Positions 10,491-22,151 of a DNA stretch of 64,000 bases are shown piece after piece. Within the stretch, counting starts at the first letter, position 1; each line of letters starts with the position of its first letter. The DNA is taken from positions 1 through 64,000 of the forward strand of contig CAVMBE010000070.1 of the NCBI GenBank assembly GCA_963674455.1, given 5' to 3'. The position numbers and the translations under genes are program-made. The stretch is from Lecanosticta acicola. Its lineage: Eukaryota > Ascomycota > Dothideomycetes > Mycosphaerellales > Mycosphaerellaceae. Under the pieces are notes generated by a model. It made no database searches. It was not told where the DNA came from and saw only the letters and a program-made list of their open reading frames with translations.

Positions 10491-10995
10491 GGCGGGTAGA
10501 CGTATCTGACGTGCTCTGGGTCATGCTGTTGGACACAATCATACGCGCTGGGTCTATCGACGTACGTATCAGGGCATCCGACGAAGGCTTCGGATTGGGT
10601 GAAGACAGTACCAGAATCATCTTCCGCGAACGCTTGTTACGGTACCGGGCATACAGGAGAGAACATGGCGCACGCGGATAGCCACTAACGTCAGCTAAAA
10701 CATTCTCTCCGCTTCTTCATCAGTCTCGATGAGAGAAAGCTGGAATGTCCACCACAGCTCCCCGAGCTCGAGTGGAGGCTGTGGCAGCAACAGATTCTCG
10801 AACGCCAAATCATGGAGTCTAATGCTGATGGCTCGCCGAGTTCCGGGGTAGCGCCTGAGTTTGAAGAGGTTATTCCCAGCCCAACTGGTGGATGAGACGC
10901 AAACTGGATGGAAGCGGTATCCTTCGATCATGTACGAGACTCAGCCCTCACGTCAATCCAATCAGCCATTTCCCCCAGCCTGTCCAACTGCCTTC

Positions 10996-11340
10996 TCATT
11001 TCTTATGCGCGTCCCTATACTCTTCAAACTCTTTCCTCTTCTGCGCTATTTCCTGCAACAATGCTTCCTTCTTCTTGCCCATGTGCTCTGATCGGTGTTT
11101 GTACCAATATATCACGGCCGGAGGGGTCACAAGTACCAGCACCGCAGCGGTAATATAAAGTCCGATGTCTGATGGGGGCTTCTTCTGCGCTGAGGTGGGT
11201 AAAGCCGCTCGCTGCTGCTGTGAATGTACTGGCGCTGTCATTGGAATTTGCGACGCGCCCGAAGCTCTTCGTATCTGCGCATTCGACACGCGGATCGGCC
11301 TGAGTATAGGCGCAAATGCCCTCCCGGATCTGATGATCAT
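10996..11340 (-). CDS. Small membrane protein, probably mitochondrial, 114 aa
   Basis: A single exon, taken from the ATG at 11340, since the frame upstream of it is unlike the rest. The N-terminus is basic, hydroxylated and free of acidic residues (MIIRSGRAFAPILRPIRVSN), as in mitochondrial presequences. One membrane helix lies at about 60-78 (IGLYITAAVLVLVTPPAVIYW). A highly charged, Lys/Glu-rich tail (HMGKKKEALLQEIAQKRKEFEEYR), likely helical, follows. The shape is that of small single-pass inner-membrane proteins, but I cannot name a family. It is divergent from sulfite oxidase with 419 bp between the start codons, so the two may share a promoter. Confidence 0.65.
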   Translation of the reverse strand: MIIRSGRAFAPILRPIRVSNAQIRRASGASQIPMTAPVHSQQQRAALPTSAQKKPPSDIGLYITAAVLVLVTPPAVIYWYKHRSEHMGKKKEALLQEIAQKRKEFEEYRDAHKK

Positions 11341-11759
11341 GTTGTGTTGCGCTTCGGATGCCCGTTGATGACTACGAGTCCCGTCGAAAGGGTGAACTGA
11401 AGCTCGCGTCGGCGAAATCCTCTCTCTTTCTGCGGGAGCACGGATCAACGAGCTGACCTCACCTCTCACATTGCGTGTGCGTCATTGGATCCGACACCCA
11501 TGTCCGCTATCAACACCCCCGAGTCCCCATCGCTCCGTATGTCCCCCCTTGGACCATACGACAGCGAGGTGGACTGCACCTGTATCATTGTGACGTGCTG
11601 AGCATACTTAAAACGACGATTACACGTGCGTTGCAGCCGGTAACAGCGGATGTGACACGGCAGGAGGTAAGTGTTATCTCTTCTCCGTTCTTGTTCTTAC
11701 CGTCATACTCTCTGCCCTCTTTGAAAGTATTGCTTGGCCAAGAGAAAGAGCATTGCAGG

Positions 11760-13491
11760 ATGGCCGCTGCCCAAGTTCGACCCCAGCGCGCAGAGCCAGA
11801 CACGCTCTCCGGCGCCCTAGCGGATTTCCCATCGAAAGGCCAAGCGCCTTACTTCGCAGAGGAGAAGAAAGGATGGAAAGGCTACGTCGAATGGGAGAAA
11901 TACCCCGAAAAGAAGGCTCAGGCCGAACGAGTGCTCTCTCAATATCGATTCCCTGATTCCCCGGAATTCCAGCTCGTACCTCTCCCCAAAACGAACCCGA
12001 TTCTGGAAGGCGCGAGATGGAAGCAGTACCACTACGCTCTGGGCGAGACTCTCAAACACATACCTGACATCAGCTGGAAATACGTGAAGCAGGAAAAAGC
12101 TGCGGATATGATTCACGTCTTGCAGTTTCCGTACAACGGCGAGCCTCCGCGAGTGAGTTGTCCATCCTGATCCACGTCGTCAAAGTACAAGATCGGCTTA
12201 TATGATGTTGATAGGAACGTCTTGTCCAAGACCAGATCACGTCTAACAAAGACTTCTTCGTACGTAATCATGGCGGTATCCCGGAAATTGAGGAATCGGA
12301 CTACGAACTCGAGATCGACGGCCTGGTCAACACTCCCACCAAGCTCACTATGTCCGATCTCAAGAACCCCAAGATGCTCTCCTACCAGTCCAAGGTCGTA
12401 ACACTTCAATGCTCTGGGACCCGTCGTATCGAACAGATAGCCCAATACCCTGGCGATGGCGATGAACTTATCAACGCCCCATGGGGCGAAGGCGCGATCG
12501 GGAATGCACGCTGGGGAGGCGTCAGTATCCGCGACGTGATTGAAAAGTATTGCGGCGGTGTGCAAGATGACGGAGAAGACATCCACCTCGAATTCTACGG
12601 CGCAGACACCTATTTCAAAAAGGGACATGTCTACAACTTTGTCGTCTCCATTCCCTGGCGCAAATGCAAATTCGACGAAGCGCTCTTGGCATGGGAGATG
12701 AATGGCGAACCGCTGCCTAGAATTCATGGATTCCCGTTGAGGACTGTGGTGTTTGGGTACATCGGCGCCAGAAGCTGCAAATGGCTTTACCGGATCAAAG
12801 CCATCAAGGGACCGAGCGCGGCACCGATACAGAAAAAGGAGTACCTGTATTATACGCCGCAGATTGGGAAGCAGAATGTCATGTACTCGAATGGGTTCTC
12901 CATCCAGGACATGCCAGTGAGCAGTGCGATCATGACGCCGATAGACATGGACCAGATCATTCATGATGGGAAGATCAAATTGACAGGATGGGCGTATAGT
13001 GGAGGCACCGGCGGTTCATGGCCAGAGAGAGTTGAAGTCAGCGCCGACGGCGGATCGGTATGGTATGAAGTGCCATGGGAAAACATGAGCAAGAAATATT
13101 ACTATGGCTGGCGCGTCTGGAGCGTAGAAGTTCCCGTGGAGTATGAAGGGTGGCTGGAATTCTGCTGCAGGACTTGGAACAATGCGATGAACACGCAGCC
13201 AACGTTTGTCAGGAGTGCTTGGTAAGTGAGACTCTGCGATTACTGGAGACTGGACACGCGCTGATGGGATTGTCTAGGAATTTCGACATGCATGTGACTT
13301 CCTCTTGCCACCGTGTCAAGATCTACTCTATCAACAAGTCCAGGCAAGCTACGAGAGAGCGACTGCAGGCTTTGGAGGCCGCGGGAGCTCCCATTGTGCC
13401 GATCACTCAGCCCGTGCCCTTTGATCTGGAGTCGGATGAACACTACAATGCCGTGATGGAAGCTTGTGGTGGTCGCGAGCCAAGCGAATGA
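11760..13491 (+). CDS. Sulfite oxidase (molybdenum cofactor enzyme)
   Basis: Three exons, 11760-12152, 12215-13221 and 13278-13491, with introns of 62 and 56 nt, give 537 aa. The molybdopterin-binding oxidoreductase domain runs from about residue 110 to 330. It contains LQCSGTRR, in which Cys197 is the expected molybdenum ligand, and the GARWGGVSIRD-type cofactor-binding segment (here GNARWGGVS). The C-terminal part (about 370-530) matches the Mo-co oxidoreductase dimerisation domain, including GWAYSGGTGGSWPERVEVS and the WRVWSVEV strand. There is no N-terminal cytochrome b5 domain and no peroxisomal SKL, so it is a heme-free form; the first 100 residues are poorly conserved. The enzyme oxidises sulfite to sulfate and protects against sulfite from cysteine breakdown. 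All junctions preserve frame (R|E and W split by the last intron). Confidence 0.9.
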
Positions 13492-14473
13492 ACAGCTCGC
13501 AGCTCCCTCTCAATGTGTGGCGGGTAGTACCTACGAGTAACGAGGGCGATGTCATAAGGTACATTCCATAGACGCGCGGTCATTAGCAAGGACGCAATAG
13601 GAGGCCCCAGTATCAAAGATCAAGATGACAGTATCAACGCGCAGTGAAGCTTCTGATGATACACTCGAGCGCTACTTCTGCGCATGTGACTCTTCTCACA
13701 TGTACCATGTTGCGCTTCCATTGTACCAACCGATTATTAGTATACTGCGAACGTGGCGATGTGTGTGGCGAGCCTACTCCAGAGTATAACATTCGCCTCC
13801 AGTCTGTCTCAACGAGCATGGTCGTCAGATGCCAGCTGGGTGATGGTGATTGGTTTACTCTCGAGGACAGCAAGCTCAATGATGTGGCCTTGAAGCTCCA
13901 TGCATTAACGTCTTTGCATGTCATACGCAACTTACAGACGCCTTGAAGTGGCTTGCTGGCCCGGCCTCGCGCGCTTTGATAGCCGCCATGGTATGGAATG
14001 CCAGCAGATATGTTGAAGCTTGGTGGGTGTTCGGCGTTGTCGATGTTGAATTATTCATTGTTCGTGTCTGAGTGGGAGTTGAAGTTGTTTCGAAAAACGG
14101 AAGGCGCGGGAAGAGTGTTTGCCAAGGATCACATGTTCGAGCTTAACACGCCAGAGCGTCTTGGAACCGGTGCTCCGATGCCTTGAGTTGCCTACTCACT
14201 CGGCAGACCACGATTTGTGCGTGCTGCACATGGAAAGACTTAATGCATTGGTCTTCATGTTGTTTCGAAAGCATTCGCGACAGGCGCCAGCTCAGTAGTT
14301 TGCATAGTACAAAAGCTGTTCCAAGATATGCTGTACTGTTCGCTCCATCATTACGCCTTCCATTCGAGTTACATGTCCCGCTTGTGTTGGCAACAAATTA
14401 CAATCGTCCAAGTGCGGTCCCCTCTCAACGCCGTCGCTGATTGTCATACAACACAAATCCTTCCGTGGAATTA
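13492..14473. other. Intergenic stretch between convergent genes
   Basis: The stretch lies between the 3' ends of sulfite oxidase and the Rab-like gene. Frames up to about 100 codons on both strands have no recognisable content. No RNA gene or repeat is seen. Confidence 0.5.
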
Positions 14474-15436
14474 TCAACAACACCTGTTCTGCCGCATGCC
14501 TTTGTTCACTTCGTCCTCTATCGTACCGTCGTCTCCGTAGTTTGTTAGCCCACCGGGCGTGGCGAGGGAACTCAGCCAACTCCGCCTCTTGTCGCCGTGC
14601 CCAAGTCTGAAACTGCCAGTACCGCCTCCAGGGAGATCGAAATAGCCGGGCGTTCCTGGTGCGCCTTCTGTGCCGGGTGTTCTCCCCATCGACATTGCAT
14701 CCTCCATCAACTTCTGCCGTTCCTGTCGTCTCGCATGCTGATCCACCAGTTTCCTTGTGATGACCCTGAAGACCTCCTCGATGCCCTCTCCATCCATGGC
14801 TGAGATCTCGTGACAGCAGGCCCAGATGTGCTCGTGTGCCCAGTAGCCAGATGAGCGATTGCTATTGGGGCTGTTGATTGGCGCAACAGAGGTAGGTTGT
14901 AGTCCTTGCCTGCTGGGCGGACTGCCGACTCTTGCTCCCGGGGTCATCGCTGCAGGATACAGCTGCTCCGTCACATACCCAATGCATCTCTCAAATGGCA
15001 CTTCTCTCCTCTTGGGATCTTGCGCAACCACATCGCTCTTGGTGCCCACCACATGCAGTATCATGTCATCTTCGGCTTCCAACCCGCAATTATCTCTCAG
15101 CTCCTTCAGCCATGTGCCCATCTCCTCGAAGCTCTTCTTGCTGGTGACATCGTAGCACAAGATCGCCGCGTTCGCACCGCGGTAGTAGAGTCTCGAGATG
15201 GAACGAAAGCGCTCCTGGCCTGCGGTGTCCCAGATCTGGAGGCGGATGGTTGCCCCGGATTCCGGGTCGTTCACGCGCGTTGTCAGGAAGGACGCGCCGA
15301 TGGTCGACTGGGCTTTCGCGGGTGGAATGAAGGTGTTCTTGACATATCTGTGGACGAGAGAGGTCTTGCCGACGCCTTGCGATCCGAGCACAACTAGTTT
15401 CGCTTCTAGCGACGTGGGCGGAGAAGCGGAGCCCAT
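14474..15436 (-). CDS. Rab-family small GTPase with C-terminal CC
   Basis: Single exon, 320 aa from the ATG at 15436 (the frame extends upstream only with GTG). The G domain begins near residue 12: the P-loop is GSQGVGKTS, the switch I Thr lies in STIGASF and the G3 motif is WDTAGQERF. The family's NKxD is here TKSD, and the G5 motif is EISAM. An insert of about 45 residues rich in Ser, Pro and Asn separates G4 from G5. A 70-residue low-complexity tail precedes the final NRCC, a double-cysteine geranylgeranylation site typical of Rabs. It is a membrane-trafficking GTPase on an endomembrane. The WDTAGQERFRSIS and YYRGANAAILCYD stretches are Rab-like, but insert and tail make subfamily assignment unsafe. 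It could be a fungal Rab5/Rab22 relative. Confidence 0.85.
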   Translation of the reverse strand: MGSASPPTSLEAKLVVLGSQGVGKTSLVHRYVKNTFIPPAKAQSTIGASFLTTRVNDPESGATIRLQIWDTAGQERFRSISRLYYRGANAAILCYDVTSKKSFEEMGTWLKELRDNCGLEAEDDMILHVVGTKSDVVAQDPKRREVPFERCIGYVTEQLYPAAMTPGARVGSPPSRQGLQPTSVAPINSPNSNRSSGYWAHEHIWACCHEISAMDGEGIEEVFRVITRKLVDQHARRQERQKLMEDAMSMGRTPGTEGAPGTPGYFDLPGGGTGSFRLGHGDKRRSWLSSLATPGGLTNYGDDGTIEDEVNKGMRQNRCC

Positions 15437-16200
15437 ATCTTGACTGCGAAAGAGCGGTGTGCGGTTCGGAAGAGGGTCTGTTGGGGAGTGCAGCACGGGG
15501 TAGCTTTTTTCGCGTCGCTACCCGATGTTGTCGTTGTTACGCCGGAGTTTTGCGCCTCTGTACCTGTTGATCAATTCTTTACCGTTGCAGGCTGAGATCT
15601 TGTCATGGTATCGTATGAGCGTGCAAATTCCATGTTTGCGCCCTTGTACTGTCTTGTGTGTTCTTCCAACAAACAAGATCTTCAAGTTCAAGCACCTAAG
15701 AAAAGTAGCATAGGAGCTCTATGAACAATTGAAAGATATGGAAAAAAGGTGGCCAAGCCTTCCTATTAAGATGCAGGAGGTAGTGCGACGGTCATGCGTG
15801 CGGATGCGAATGCGGCATAGCGTCGGTACAGTACACAAAGGCCATGTGATCATTGTGATGCATTCCATCTTGATCTCCGATAGCTATTCGCTATCTCTGC
15901 GTGGGAATGTGAAGATGACCAGGTTCGGAGGCTGACTGAGAGCGTGATCAAAGAATTGAGGCCCAGCTGCCTGGTTGGAGACAAACGCTGCAGCCAGCAC
16001 ACTCCAAGTTGGAAAACCTTGGGCATGATTGGAGAGAACCCCTTTCGACTCTCAAGAGACTGTCCTACAGGACCGTACGTGCAGGGTATCACAAACATCT
16101 GTTCCAAGGCTTAAGCACAGTATCGATTCCAATCGGCGGCCATGCAAAGTGGTCATTCCTTCATCACACCTGCGTCCCGTTCTCACAAGCTGCACCTCTT
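15437..16200. other. Intergenic stretch, nothing recognised
   Basis: This holds the upstream region of the Rab-like gene and the 3' side of the F-box gene. The small frames present have no domain content. Confidence 0.5.
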
Positions 16201-16983
16201 CTATGCTGTTTCATCGTCTCCCTCTCTGTGAGAACGACTGGGACTATTCAGCCCCGAGCGAGCCTCTTCTACAGCCGGGTCTTGCTCGATTTCTCCCTTG
16301 CTGTCAAATACTGTAACTTCCATGAGTTCTTCTTCGGCCGCAATCTCGCGTTCCCTCTGCCTCTGGTTCAACAGCTTAACGTAATACGTTCCTGCCACTG
16401 GATGCTTGACTGGTCGAACAGCGGCTGTGTCCCAGCTAACGTGAAAGCCTCGCAAGCGTCGCTCTTTGCCGTAGATCTTCTGCATCATCTCGCCCATCGT
16501 GTCGACTTCTTCACAAAGCTCGTCGTTATCGCGAGCATCCTCAAACCAGAACATGACATCTCCATTGCCAGTACTCGGAGGCGGTTGTGTCAAGAGCATC
16601 CGTTTCCAGGATGGAGTGACGTCGCTTGGAGGAGAATGAGGGCTGGCAAAAGCGACCGACCTGAGCTTCCATTCGCGTGTCGTGTCAAAGAGAAGATCGT
16701 TCATGATGACAACTTGCTCGAGCCACTTGGACCGGTTGGAGGTCGAGTCAAGGATGTTGTACTTTTCCGAGTCCGCCACATCGAGGAAACCCAGATCCAG
16801 AATGTCGTCAAAAGTGTTTGTTGGCAGAAAGAAGAGCTTCTTTAGCAATGATTTGCTGTTGTTGATCACTTGCTGCCATCGCTTCTCTACTCGCTGTGCA
16901 AGTAGCAGCGTCTTGGTATCCACTCTACTGAGTATGGCCTCCAGGAGCTCTGTAGTATCGAAGACGGCTGTAACGGCGGACAT
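16201..16983 (-). CDS. F-box protein, fungal type
   Basis: Single exon, 260 aa. Residues 8-50 form an F-box-like motif, VFDTTELLEAILSRVDTKTLL followed by AQRVEKRWQQVINNSKSL, then the LFFLP continuation that is typical of a large family of short Dothideomycete and Eurotiomycete F-box proteins. The remaining 200 residues show no leucine-rich or WD repeats. They end in an acidic, Ser-rich tail. F-box proteins couple a target to SCF ubiquitin ligase through Skp1. The target here is unknown. The start at 16983 places the F-box at the usual distance from the N-terminus. Confidence 0.85.
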   Translation of the reverse strand: MSAVTAVFDTTELLEAILSRVDTKTLLLAQRVEKRWQQVINNSKSLLKKLFFLPTNTFDDILDLGFLDVADSEKYNILDSTSNRSKWLEQVVIMNDLLFDTTREWKLRSVAFASPHSPPSDVTPSWKRMLLTQPPPSTGNGDVMFWFEDARDNDELCEEVDTMGEMMQKIYGKERRLRGFHVSWDTAAVRPVKHPVAGTYYVKLLNQRQREREIAAEEELMEVTVFDSKGEIEQDPAVEEARSGLNSPSRSHREGDDETA

Positions 16984-18979
16984 GATGTCTAAATATTGGC
17001 GAAACCAGCTCTCACTTGCGGTATATCTTCGCGAGGCCGATGGTGTAATTCAGTGGTGCATGCACAGCAGCTCGCCCACGTCAAGTCATGCAATGCGAAC
17101 AGGCGAGAGCTATATCACTCGACAGCAACCACATTGTTGTCCCGTGTCACCATGTACTCGGGACAAGCGTGGCAGCCAGTCACAGACCCGTGGACGCTGT
17201 ATGGTGTCTTTGTTTCTGCCATGAAAAAGCTTTCCCCAATAGCGGGTCCTCGATAGCTGGAGGTGCTTACTAGAATGGCGCTACTATGCAGCTCAGCCTG
17301 TCCTCCTCTGCTCCCGCCTCATACAAACCCCCACGACCCGCGGCTGTCTCGCTGCCTTAGTCGTTGAGAGTCCTAAAGTGCCACATGGACACGATGACTG
17401 CGCTCATCAGCAGGATGGCCGTCTTGCGCATCCTCTTCCGATGGCACCTACGTCGACCGATGCTCTTGCGCACAGAAGAGCAGGCCGGAGTTGTGCCGAG
17501 GTTGCTTACCATTCGTCGATCCTGAAATTCGTGCCAACTTCCAACATTCGTTATTAAATCGATAACTGATTGAATCGATAAGTGACTGTCGATGCGAGAT
17601 GTGTGGCTTTCAAGTCGTAGCGTGTACGTGCAATATGCATCGGAAACTAGGCCGGGAAAGAGTGAGGTTTCGAAGATGGTCACGTGTCCAGCGCGTCCGG
17701 GAACATCATTCCGCCGGGACCGATGAAACGCGCACGCACAGGCCATGTCGGCGTCAGGATCGAAAGCTTACTACTCTCTCCTCTCCTCTCTCCTCCTCAT
17801 CTCTCCCCTGCCAACTCCGTCTATATATATCCGCCAGTTATCAGGTACTGTCGCATCATCGCGAACCCGAAACGACCCGTGCCGCCATGTCCCGGATCGT
17901 TGCCCCGGCTTTCACTCGCCAGGATGACATTATTGAAGAAGGATAACATGCAATACGACGAATGCGAAGTCCGTTGATGAGGCTTGGGCAAGAACGAGAC
18001 AGCACGAATGACTCGCGCTTCTCGTCACCGTGCGGTGGACCACTCGATTTCCAGGTACCCGCAGGCTTGGACGTACGCACTGCAACTCCTCTCTCCCCTG
18101 GTACATCTTTGCTTTGGCCCGGCCATCTTACTCCTCAGCTGAAGTCAGCAGCATGACCATCTCCATCCAACGCTCCGCGATATCATGTGTAGCATTTGGT
18201 CCATAAGTCTTGGCAGATGTTCCCCGCCTTACAGGAGCTAGTCGATTGCAGTAACTTCTCTCCTCCACACGCATCAACGATCAGTGAGGAGCGCCGTACT
18301 CACGCAGACAAGCGAGCTGCGTTTTGGTCTTGGCCATCGAGTGATATCGAGGGTAGTCAGCTATAGCAAGCCTGAGAAGAAGCAGGACGGCAGCGAAAAG
18401 GCGGTCCTGCCTAAGGCACCTGCGACTCATCGCCACAAACGATAGCCAATGGAAAGACTCGGTGTCCTGACAGAACGTCAGGACAGCCAGTCTCGTCACT
18501 CTTGCCCATCACCAGAGTCGCCTTTGGCTGTCCGGACATCATCAGCACCAACTGCCGCCACACAAGACTGGCGGCGGATTATTTGCTTTGAGCATATAGC
18601 AGCAGTATCACATTGCCGCAAGGACCGCAGCGTCAAACCTGGACAAGGTGCTGGGCAATGGTATGATCGTTTATTCTAGGCACGGGTGACCACGGCAGAG
18701 GCCATGAGTTTGGATTTCGGGCCCAATACAAGAGCTGCTACCGAGTATGATGAAGCTCGCCGATCACATTCCTAGATCCTGGGACGCTCGAGGGTATCCG
18801 GGGTATCCGAGGTTCTCAAGCCTTCCGTCTACCACTTCATTCCGATTCATAGAAGCACTGTCCGATCCGGCAGAGGCGACGGCGAATAAAAGAATCCAGC
18901 AGGTCCCCCAATCTCTTCTACTCCAGACAGCTTTCTCTCCGCCCGGTTGCCGGGACTCATTACCAAAACGCCATTTGCA
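16984..18979. other. 2-kb intergenic stretch, no supported gene
   Basis: The stretch lies between the divergent F-box and GMC genes. Numerous short frames occur on both strands, none with a domain, signal peptide or credible splice pattern. A TATA-like run lies at about 17821-17829. A GAATAAAAG element at about 18888-18896, some 85-90 nt before the GMC ATG, could be that gene's TATA element. A short GGGTATCC duplication is at about 18793-18808. Confidence 0.45.
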
Positions 18980-21239
18980 ATGGCCCGCCGCTTCGGACTC
19001 TTCACGCTTTGGGCGATCACTATTGCCGCTGCTCAGGCTGAAGATGGCCCTCCCGACTTCTCCAGCTTCCAGTACCCAGGCTCTCCACAGGTCAGGGGTT
19101 TCAAGCCCAAATACGATTTCTGTATCGTAGGAGGTAAGATTCATCATCTGCAACCCAAAAAGAAGTAACATTGTTGACGAATTGACAGGAGGGACGGCGG
19201 GACTGGTGCTAGCGAATCGTCTCTCCGAGAGCGGCAGGCATCAAGTAGTTGTATTCGAGACCGGAGGCCCACCGACCGACGTCAGCACTTATGCGTTTGC
19301 AGGAGGCAATGGGTACGCTTTGAATGGTGAGTTCTTCCGTGGTCAGCCCATTTGCGCAGCTTCATTGACATCGATTCACAGGCGGCGTCAGTCCGATCGA
19401 CTACAATTTCCAGACTGTGCCTCAAGAGAATTTGCACAATCGTAGCCTTACCTACCATCGTAAGTGGAATGCTGCGCGTGGTATTGACTCATGCTCAACA
19501 TATGCAGGTGGGCGTGCCCTCGGCGGGAGCAGCGTTACCAATGGTTTGTATTACGGCATGGGCAGCTCAACCGTTTACGACGCCTGGGAGCGTGATGGCA
19601 ATCCGGGATGGGGCTGGAAAGCCATTCAAAACGCCGCAAAGAGGGTAACGCTTTCGGTCGGCTCTCTGATGGAGGTATTCCATGCTCACAACGTATAGGG
19701 TACCAAATTCGTCGGAAACCCAGAACACACCAACGATAACACGTATATGACTTGGGACCCTTCGAATTATGGCACGAAAGGACCATTGAAGATCGGCTTT
19801 CAAGGCAGAGTTGTCGCATCGAATCCCAGCTTCATGAATGCAACCAGCGCCATCGGTCTCCACCCAGTCAGGGATCAGAACGGCGGCAGTCCCTTGGGGA
19901 TCAAGCAAGGGACGATGACTCTGGACGAGAACTTCCATCGCAGCAGCTCATTCGATGGCTACTACCAGGAAGCCAAATACCGGCCCAATCTGAACGTCCT
20001 CGACCGCGCACCCGTCATTCGAATCATCTATGACGAAGAGACGATTGGCACCGACAGTGTGCATGCAGTCGGAGTAACCTTTGTCGACCAGACTTCCGGA
20101 ACCTTCCACAATGTCTCCTGCGGGCGCGAGGTCATCCTGTCGGCGGGTGCTTTCCACAGTCCTTTCATCTTGAAGCAGAACGGCATCGGGCCAGCCGAAG
20201 AGCTCCAGAAATATGGCATTGAGCCCGTTGTCGTCAATGAGAATGTTGGGCAACACATGCTGGACCACACGTCTTTCAGCGTCATTCACGCAGTCAAGCC
20301 CGAATTCGCAGACATAGCTTCCACGAGCGACATGGGCAACGACTTGAACATCTTGGAAAGTGAGCAACGAGCTTTCTTCGGCGGTGGACCCTCGGAATGG
20401 CACAGCAAATGGTCCGCTCCATCGGGATGCACGAACGGCTTTCTCGAGATTCCGAACGAAGAGCTGGAGAGCTTTGGCGCGGGAGACATCATCAAGCAGG
20501 GTCTGACGCACCAGGCCCACAACGAGATTCTGTACGAATCTACCTGGTACCCACGCTTCTCCAACGAATACGGCCAGCCGCAAGGAAACATGTCGTATAT
20601 CTCCATCACCGTCTCGAACATGGCAGCGCTCTCTCGCGGGACTGTAACCATTGCGGACAACAACCCTCTCAGCGATCCGGTGATTGATCCAAACGTAAGC
20701 AAAACACTTTGGGGCATCGAAAGCTTCTGCTGACTTGGCAATGTGTAGTATCTCGCGGAGGACGCCGATCAAGCGATGGCGATTCAAGGAGTCAAGTACA
20801 TACGCAAGATTTTCGATCATCCCGATATGAAGAGATGGTCCGCTGGAGAAGTCGTGCCGGGAGAAAGCGTGCAGAGCGATGCCGACATTCTCGAGTGAGT
20901 ATCTGTTCCCGCTCTCAAGCAACCAGGCAGATCTAATCTCTATCCAGATACGCGAGGGCCACAATGATCCCCAACTGGCACGCCGCCAGCAGCTGCCGCA
21001 TGCTACCCAAGGAGAAAGGTGGCGTGGTGGATTCGCATCTGCGCGTGTAAGTCTCGGTCTACCTCTTCCACATGGATCAACGCTAACGAACCGCTCCTCA
21101 CAGCTACGGCACCAAAGGCCTTCGCGTCTGCGACGTCTCGACCCTGGGGCGACTTCCGGATGTCAACCTCGTCGGACCAGTCTTCGCCGTCGCCGAACTG
21201 GGCGCCGAGATTATCCGGAGGGAATACGATGATTTTTGA
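18980..21239 (+). CDS. Secreted GMC (glucose-methanol-choline) oxidoreductase
   Basis: Eight exons: 18980-19133, 19189-19326, 19382-19459, 19508-19644, 19699-20694, 20749-20894, 20948-21046 and 21104-21239. Introns are 48-57 nt and every junction keeps frame, giving 627 aa. A signal peptide (MARRFGLFTLWAITIAAAQA) is followed by the FAD-binding start DFCIVGGGTAGLVLANRLSE, with GxGxxG-type glycines across the first intron. GGRALGGSSVTNGLYYGMG is the GMC signature 1 region, and GREVILSAGAFHSPFILKQNG is signature 2. The C-terminus has PNWHAASSCRM with the catalytic His, and then YGTKGLRVCDVS. The family oxidises alcohols, sugars or aryl alcohols with FAD, often producing hydrogen peroxide. The substrate cannot be told. 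It is followed in the same direction, 912 bp on, by an MFS transporter. Confidence 0.92.
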
Positions 21240-22151
21240 TGAAGGGCCTGGCGCTCTCGACCGGATGGCATTTCCTTGACTAGCCCAGTTCTTTTTCTTT
21301 GATTTTTTTTTTCGGAGATCTTCTATCTATAGAGGCTTTGCAGTCAGTATCACACCTATACTCTTAACCATCACGAAGCGCCACTATCTCCCGCTTCATG
21401 GCGACATGTCGTCTGTATCTGAAAGAAGAGTCAGTCGGTCGGAAAGTCGCTCCAGACTCACCTCACGAGACCGTTTCCGCTGTGGCTCGCTTATTACGCG
21501 GACACGTTGCAGGTACTGGCGAAAGAATTCGTCGCTTCGCTTCCCGCATGTTGCACGTCGCACACTACTTCCCCGCACACCGTGGACATGGTATCGGTAC
21601 AGATTGACTTCGTCCTGAACTTTCCAACGGCTTCATCAAAGTCTCCAGCTTTTGAAGAAAAGAAGGGACACGACTGCGACGGATGGGTCAGGCTTGGCGG
21701 CTATACCGATGGAAGCCTCGTCAAGCTTCTCCGCTCGGACTGGGGTCGAATCTGTTGTGCGACGCGTTGGACAGCTATACCGCGATGGCACAAGAGTTGG
21801 CAAAGAACTGGAAGACATCGAAGCAACAGTGAAGAACATGTGTGATCCCTGCCGCCACTTCTTCCCCGCCATTCATCCACCTCCAGAGAGCACGAGCCAC
21901 CTGGGGATTTCCCCTCCACGACGTCGGACATTTCAATTTTCTGACCTTCTTAGCGTGGACTTGATCTACATCTACATGCCGTCAAGCCGCTGCCACCCAC
22001 CAGTGAGGGACCCTCTCATTTCTATTCTTCTCTCCTGTGCTCCTCCAAACCCTTCCATGCTCTCCCTCACCTCTCTATACCGTTGCTCCAAGAGAGCTTT
22101 TCTCCACCATTGCTCTTGGAGATTCTGAGAGCGCGGCTCTTCCTCCCCCGA
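21240..22151. other. Intergenic region between GMC and MFS genes
   Basis: A frame at 21652-22128 (158 codons) runs into the MFS upstream region. It has no recognisable domain and a C-terminal half of low quality, so I do not call it. The rest is presumed 3' UTR and promoter. Confidence 0.4.

Noticed and set aside
12113..12964. 283-codon minus-strand frame over sulfite oxidase
   Set aside because: Antisense shadow in the complementary strand of a strong coding exon.
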